This document shows positions 6,228-10,000 of a stretch of 10,000 nucleotides of DNA, one piece after another (position 1 is the stretch's first letter; each line of letters begins with the position of its first letter). The position numbers and the translations under genes are program-made. Source of the DNA: Rheinheimera sp. Lineage in GTDB: Bacteria > Pseudomonadota > Gammaproteobacteria > Enterobacterales > Alteromonadaceae. The notes under the pieces are model-generated. The model searched no databases. It was not told the origin of the DNA and saw only the letters and a program-made list of their open reading frames with translations. The stretch covers positions 1 to 10,000 of the forward strand of contig NZ_JAIWOI010000211.1 of assembly GCF_020217005.1 (NCBI RefSeq), given 5' to 3'.

Positions 6228-6474
6228 GACTACCCTTAGTATCTGAGATCGCCTTAGTCTATCTGAAGCATCCTGAGTTCTCTAGGATGAGCTGAATCAG
6301 GATTTCGGCTCTCATGTCGTCAATAGCACTCAGCACTGCATCAGATAGAAGTCAGAGCTGTGATGAAAGCTGAGGCTCACGCAGGCTGTAGCCGGAAAGG
6401 CGCTGCTTTAATTGCCCGGATAAGCACAGTGCTTTATGGTAACAGCAGAAGCAGATAAAAATGATGGATAAAAG
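6228..6474. other. Divergent intergenic region between the response regulator and atoE
   Basis: This 247-bp region holds no gene that I can support. It contains a six-base inverted repeat CATCCT/AGGATG (6269-6274 and 6284-6289) and a plausible sigma70 promoter for atoE (6412-6440). On the minus strand there is a good -35 (TTGACG, 6323-6318) for the regulator but no matching -10. Close to the regulator start, CAGATA recurs 20 bp apart (in CAGATAGACTAAGG and CAGATACTAAGG), which might be an autoregulatory site. Confidence 0.5.
6412..6440 (+). promoter_or_regulatory. Candidate sigma70 promoter of atoE
   Basis: TTGCCC (6412-6417) and TATGGT (6435-6440) are separated by 17 bp, each matching four of six consensus bases. 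Transcription would begin near 6447, giving a leader of about 28 bases before the ATG at 6475. Confidence 0.35.
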
Positions 6475-7782
6475 ATGCTAAACGCCGTTGCTAAACCCCT
6501 GGTGAAACTGGTCGAGCGTTACCTGCCTGACCCTTATATTTTTGTGTTGTTATTGAGCTTGTTGGTGTTTGTTGCTGCCATCCTGTTTGAACAACAAAGT
6601 CCTTTGGCTGTGGCGCAGCAATGGGGCGATGGATTTTGGGGCTTGCTGAGTTTTTCGATGCAAATGCTGTTGGTGCTGGTAACAGGTTTTATGCTGGCAA
6701 GCACTCCTTTCGTCAGCTCTTTGCTGGACAGGCTGGCGCTGCTGGCCAAAACTGCGGGTCAGGCCATAGTGCTGGTGACGCTGGTGTCTTTAGCCGCCAG
6801 CTGGCTGAACTGGGGTTTTGGTTTAGTCGTTGGGGCTTTGTTTGCTAAAGCTTTAGCGCGGCGGATCCAGGTCGATTACCCCTTACTAATCGCCAGTGCT
6901 TATTCAGGTTTTGTTATCTGGCATGGAGGCTTGTCGGGTTCAGTGCCTTTAACTATTGCCACGTCCGGCCATTTTTCCGAAGCTCAGATAGGCATTATTC
7001 CAACATCCGACACTATTTTTTCCTCGTTTAATCTGCTGCTGGTGGTGGCTTTATGTCTTGTGGTGCCGCTGTTGAATTACCTGATGCGACCTAAAACTGA
7101 AGATGCGGTTTATATAGACCCGGCTAAGTTAACCCCTGAAACTCTGCCCGATTTAACCACAGCACGACCTGCCGATAAGCTGGAAAACAGTTTTGTGATC
7201 ACAGCTTTAATCGTCGTGGCCGCAGCGGCTTATTTGCTGCAGTATTTTGCTAAAGCCGGTGGGCTGAATCTGAATATAGTGAACTTTCTGTTTTTGTTTC
7301 TGGCGATTTTACTGCATGGTACACCAAGGCGTTTATTGCATAGCCTGCAGCAGGCCATTCAGGGCGGGGCTGGCATTATTATTCAGTTTCCGTTTTATGC
7401 CGGCATTATGGCGGTGATGATGCAGTCGGGTTTAGCTCAGTCTTTATCGCAGTGGTTTGTCAGCTTTGCTACGGCCGACAGTCTGGCGTTCTGGACTTTT
7501 ATCAGCGCTGGTCTGGTGAATATTTTTATCCCTTCCGGCGGTGGTCAATGGGCGGTGCAGGCTCCAGTGATGATACCCGCAGCTTTGGAATTAGGGGCTG
7601 AAGTCAATCGTATTGCCATGGCTGTGGCCTGGGGCGACGCCTGGACTAACTTAATCCAGCCGTTTTGGGCTTTACCTGTGTTGGCAATAGCAGGCCTTAA
7701 AGCCAAAGATATTATGGGCTATTGCCTGCTGCAATTGCTGGTGACAGGGGGGATCATCAGTCTGGTGCTGAGTTTTGTCTGA
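6475..7782 (+). CDS. atoE: Short-chain fatty acid transporter, AtoE family (TIGR00366-like)
   Basis: This 435-residue inner-membrane permease belongs to the family that imports short-chain fatty acids such as acetoacetate or butyrate. The sequence is hydrophobic throughout, with roughly ten or more membrane segments and a polar loop at about 205-238. Family signatures seen are NWGFGL (112-117), WHGGLSGSVPL (149-159), IPSGGGQWAVQAPV (352-365) and GDAWTNLIQPFWALP (387-401). Length is normal. The ribosome site is weak: GGA at 6465-6467, seven bases from the ATG; earlier ATGs are out of frame. No fatty acid activation or CoA-transferase gene is adjacent, so the substrate is uncertain. It ends one base before the stop codon of the convergent DUF6445 gene. 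Confidence 0.88.
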   Translation: MLNAVAKPLVKLVERYLPDPYIFVLLLSLLVFVAAILFEQQSPLAVAQQWGDGFWGLLSFSMQMLLVLVTGFMLASTPFVSSLLDRLALLAKTAGQAIVLVTLVSLAASWLNWGFGLVVGALFAKALARRIQVDYPLLIASAYSGFVIWHGGLSGSVPLTIATSGHFSEAQIGIIPTSDTIFSSFNLLLVVALCLVVPLLNYLMRPKTEDAVYIDPAKLTPETLPDLTTARPADKLENSFVITALIVVAAAAYLLQYFAKAGGLNLNIVNFLFLFLAILLHGTPRRLLHSLQQAIQGGAGIIIQFPFYAGIMAVMMQSGLAQSLSQWFVSFATADSLAFWTFISAGLVNIFIPSGGGQWAVQAPVMIPAALELGAEVNRIAMAVAWGDAWTNLIQPFWALPVLAIAGLKAKDIMGYCLLQLLVTGGIISLVLSFV

Positions 7783-7783
7783 T

Positions 7784-8470
7784 TCAGCCTGAAGTGGCAG
7801 ACAAAAAAGACGCTATGGTGAATCGTCCTGACAGGGGATTCAGGTCGTATTGGTAGTCAGGCCCTATATCGCCTGAGTGTAACGAAGAACAGCGGTACAA
7901 CACCAGTCGGTTAAAACGGGCAGGCACAGTGGCTATCACTTCAAACAGGGGGGTGTCGCCGCAAATATAACCGCTGGGCTGCCCATGCTTTTGAACATCG
8001 GCCTGCAGTGCGTGCTGGTAATGGTTTTGGCGCTCTGGAGTAATGGCTTCATAACCTGTACTGCGGTGACGGTAAAAACTGGTGCCGCCATGCTGTTCAC
8101 CACATAAATAATAAATGGCTGCCAGTTGGTCCGGGCAGGGCCGGTCAAAATGCGGAATAGATTGCAACAGCGACAATTCGGCTGCCGGGGTACAAACCAG
8201 AGAAAAGTAGCTCTGAACCTGCTGGAGCTGATCTGGTGTCAGGCCAAAACAGTCCCGAATGGGCTGGGCTAACTGTTGCAGCAGAAACGCAGAAAAAGCC
8301 GCTGGCGCCGCAGAACGCAAGCCCGGATAAAGGCCAGCAGCCTGCCGCACGTCCCCTTGTTGTAAGGCGTAGCGGATCAGTCGCTCGGGCTGAGGAATAA
8401 AATCATCCACCACCAGCAGCGGCTGTTGCTGCTGGCCTATCCGGCTAAATTGCATCACAGCTGGTTTCAT
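7784..8470 (-). CDS. DUF6445 family protein, 2OG-Fe(II) dioxygenase-like
   Basis: This 228-residue protein of unproven function shows a 2-oxoglutarate/iron dioxygenase-like pattern: IPHFD (His107, Asp109), a following YYLCGEQHGGTSFYRHR segment typical of the double-stranded beta-helix core, the distal SLHSGD (His198), and GRFTIASFL with Arg216 where 2-oxoglutarate would be held. The start at 8470 is chosen because its ATG overlaps the halogenase stop by one base (TGATG); an in-frame TTG at 8494 is possible but less likely. Proteins of this family occur beside tryptophan-halogenase-like genes, often near TonB-dependent receptors, as here for the halogenase. A joint role in modifying an amino acid or natural product is inferred; neither substrate nor reaction is known. 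Confidence 0.8.
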   Translation of the reverse strand: MKPAVMQFSRIGQQQQPLLVVDDFIPQPERLIRYALQQGDVRQAAGLYPGLRSAAPAAFSAFLLQQLAQPIRDCFGLTPDQLQQVQSYFSLVCTPAAELSLLQSIPHFDRPCPDQLAAIYYLCGEQHGGTSFYRHRSTGYEAITPERQNHYQHALQADVQKHGQPSGYICGDTPLFEVIATVPARFNRLVLYRCSSLHSGDIGPDYQYDLNPLSGRFTIASFLSATSG

Positions 8471-9978
8471 CAGTAGATTTTTCCGGCTTTGCAATGCTGG
8501 TCGATAAAGCTTTGGTGCGATGGCATATAGTCGACAGATTTGCGGATCACGCTGCGAATACCTTCCAGTCGTTTTTCCAGTTCAGCTTCAGGAAACAGGT
8601 CCACCATAGGGTGGTAGGCTTTGGGTGTGATGCCCTGACCCAACATAACTTCAAACCAGCTCAGATCGCTGAACATTTCATTGTTAAAGCGGAAGATACG
8701 GCCACTGGCCTTAAATTGTTGGATTTTCTGGTTTAGCTCTTCCGGCACTGACATAGTGCGGCAATAGTTCCAGAACTCCGAATCATTCCGCTCTGTGGCA
8801 TGGTAATGCAGGATCAGAAAATCCCGGATCTTGTCATAGTCAAAATGCATCTGGCGGTTGAATTCGTCTATGTCACTTTGGGCAAAGTTGCGATCAGGGA
8901 AAAAACTAAACAGCTTGGAAATAGTGGCTTGTACCAGATGCAAACTGGTGGACTCCAGCGGTTCCATAAAACCACCCGCCAGCCCGACAGCCAGACAGTT
9001 TTTATTCCAGAATTTTTTGCGTTTACCTGTGACAAAGCGGATAGGTCTGGGTTCGGCCAAAGCTTCCCCATCCAGATTTTTCAGCAAAATAGCGGTTGCT
9101 TCGTCTTCCGACATAAAACGGCTGCAAAAGACATGGCCATTGCCGACTCTGTGTTGCAACGGAATGCGCCATTGCCAGCCAGCAGGCTGGGCTGTGGCTC
9201 TGGTAAAAGGCCAGGGTTCAGACGTGCTGGCACTGGGCACAGCTATGGCTCTGTCGCAGGGCAGCCAGTGACTCCAGTCTTCGTAGCCGGTTTTTAAGGT
9301 TTGCTCAATCAGCAGGCCACGAAAACCTGAGCAGTCGATAAAAAAGTCCGCTTCATGTTCAGTGCCATCGGCCAGGCGCAAAGAGTGGATAAACCCATTG
9401 TCCAGTTGTTTGACCTCAACCACTTCACCTTCAGTGCGTTGCACGCCCCATTGTTCGGCTAACTCCCGTAAATACCTGGCAAAAAGCCCGGCGTCAAAAT
9501 GAAAGGCATAAGCGATATTCGACAGCGGCGAGTTACCTGCATCCATGGACCGCATAAAACGTTGTTCAAGGCAGGCCAGCGAACTAAGGGTGTATTCATC
9601 CAGCGGCGCCGCTTTACCCAAGGAGCGCATTTTTAACCAGTAGTGATAAAACTGCAGTCCTTCCATATTTTTGCCGACTTCACCAAAAGCATGGAAATAA
9701 CTGCTGCCTGGTTTTTGCCAATCCACAAACTGAATACCCAGTTTAAAGGTGGCCTGAGTACGGCGCATAAAGTCATTTTCGTCCAGGCCAATCAAATCGT
9801 TATACAACATGATTTGCGGAATAGTAGCTTCGCCTACACCTACAGTGCCTATCTGTTCGGATTCTATGACCTGAATTTGGCAGTACTGATTTTTTAATAC
9901 TTTCCCTAAAGCCGCAGCTGTCATCCAGCCGGCAGAGCCTCCACCTAATACGATGATTTTTCTTATTTTTTCTATCAT
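8470..9978 (-). CDS. Flavin-dependent tryptophan halogenase family protein
   Basis: This 502-residue member of the FADH2-dependent halogenase family uses reduced flavin, oxygen and halide to make hypohalous acid, which a lysine directs to the substrate. The N-terminal FAD-binding motif is IIVLGGGSAGWMTAAAL (8-24). Lys79 in TFKLGI is at the same number as the catalytic lysine of PrnA. The WxWxIP motif is present as WQWRIP (268-273), and the conserved glutamate region is GFMEPLESTSL (336-346). All diagnostic residues are thus kept, and the length is in the family range. GAGG lies five bases before the ATG at 9978. No flavin reductase gene is visible. Many relatives from marine and freshwater proteobacteria sit near TonB-dependent receptor genes and their substrate is unknown, so tryptophan itself should not be assumed. 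Confidence 0.93.
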   Translation of the reverse strand: MIEKIRKIIVLGGGSAGWMTAAALGKVLKNQYCQIQVIESEQIGTVGVGEATIPQIMLYNDLIGLDENDFMRRTQATFKLGIQFVDWQKPGSSYFHAFGEVGKNMEGLQFYHYWLKMRSLGKAAPLDEYTLSSLACLEQRFMRSMDAGNSPLSNIAYAFHFDAGLFARYLRELAEQWGVQRTEGEVVEVKQLDNGFIHSLRLADGTEHEADFFIDCSGFRGLLIEQTLKTGYEDWSHWLPCDRAIAVPSASTSEPWPFTRATAQPAGWQWRIPLQHRVGNGHVFCSRFMSEDEATAILLKNLDGEALAEPRPIRFVTGKRKKFWNKNCLAVGLAGGFMEPLESTSLHLVQATISKLFSFFPDRNFAQSDIDEFNRQMHFDYDKIRDFLILHYHATERNDSEFWNYCRTMSVPEELNQKIQQFKASGRIFRFNNEMFSDLSWFEVMLGQGITPKAYHPMVDLFPEAELEKRLEGIRSVIRKSVDYMPSHQSFIDQHCKAGKIY

Positions 9979-10000
9979 AACAACCTCAATGTGAAAGCTG

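Noticed and set aside
6269..6289. Inverted repeat CATCCT/AGGATG as a terminator or operator
   Set aside because: The stem is short and AT-balanced, has no T-run and sits between divergent genes; I note it in the intergenic entry but cannot support a function.
8471..8494. Longer DUF6445 protein starting at TTG 8494
   Set aside because: TTG is a poor start without a clear ribosome site, whereas the ATG at 8470 makes a typical TGATG coupling with the halogenase stop.
9175..9190. Perfect hairpin CCAGCC-AGCA-GGCTGG
   Set aside because: It lies inside the conserved halogenase coding region with no T-run, and such six-base stems are expected by chance.
8800..9297. Long open frame on the plus strand, antisense to the halogenase gene
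   Set aside because: No ribosome site, no family resemblance, and the opposite strand encodes a clearly conserved enzyme.

Overview
The window looks like the chromosome of a gammaproteobacterium. Gene families and codon use fit the Alteromonadales/Rheinheimera-type group, but that placement is inferred from gene content, not from a marker gene. It has nine protein-coding genes, all apparently intact, and no RNA gene, insertion sequence or CRISPR array that I can see.

Left part (1-2890): an ohr gene (organic hydroperoxide reductase, minus strand) is divergent from a three-gene copper-RiPP cluster on the plus strand. The cluster encodes a secreted HvfA/bufferin-type precursor, its MNIO (DUF692) maturase HvfB and the DUF2063 partner HvfC. 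The precursor has four EGKCG motifs followed by a pair of EF-hands. An intrinsic terminator lies between hvfA and hvfB and probably keeps precursor expression above enzyme expression.

Centre (2867-6227): four minus-strand genes follow. In transcription order they are an OmpR-family response regulator, its histidine kinase, a ferric-reductase-like membrane protein, and a DoxX-family protein of the kind that accompanies HvfABC (HvfX). So the fourth cluster gene sits on the opposite strand, coupled by ATGA to a putative haem-binding membrane protein. Both upstream regions, of hvfA and of the reductase-like gene, carry direct repeats of GATACA with the same 10-bp period, in the same orientation to transcription, plus a further copy about 42-43 bp from the first. 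This suggests one regulator controls both halves; the adjacent two-component system is the obvious candidate, but this is inference.

Right part (6228-10000): divergent from the regulator is an AtoE-type short-chain fatty acid transporter gene. It converges, with a single-base gap, on a minus-strand pair encoding a flavin-dependent tryptophan-halogenase-family enzyme and a DUF6445 protein with a 2-oxoglutarate/iron dioxygenase-like HxD...H pattern. The pair is coupled by a TGATG overlap and probably continues an operon that starts beyond position 10000.

The most interesting material is the split RiPP metallophore locus: an EF-hand-bearing precursor, an internal attenuator, an associated redox membrane protein and shared upstream repeats.
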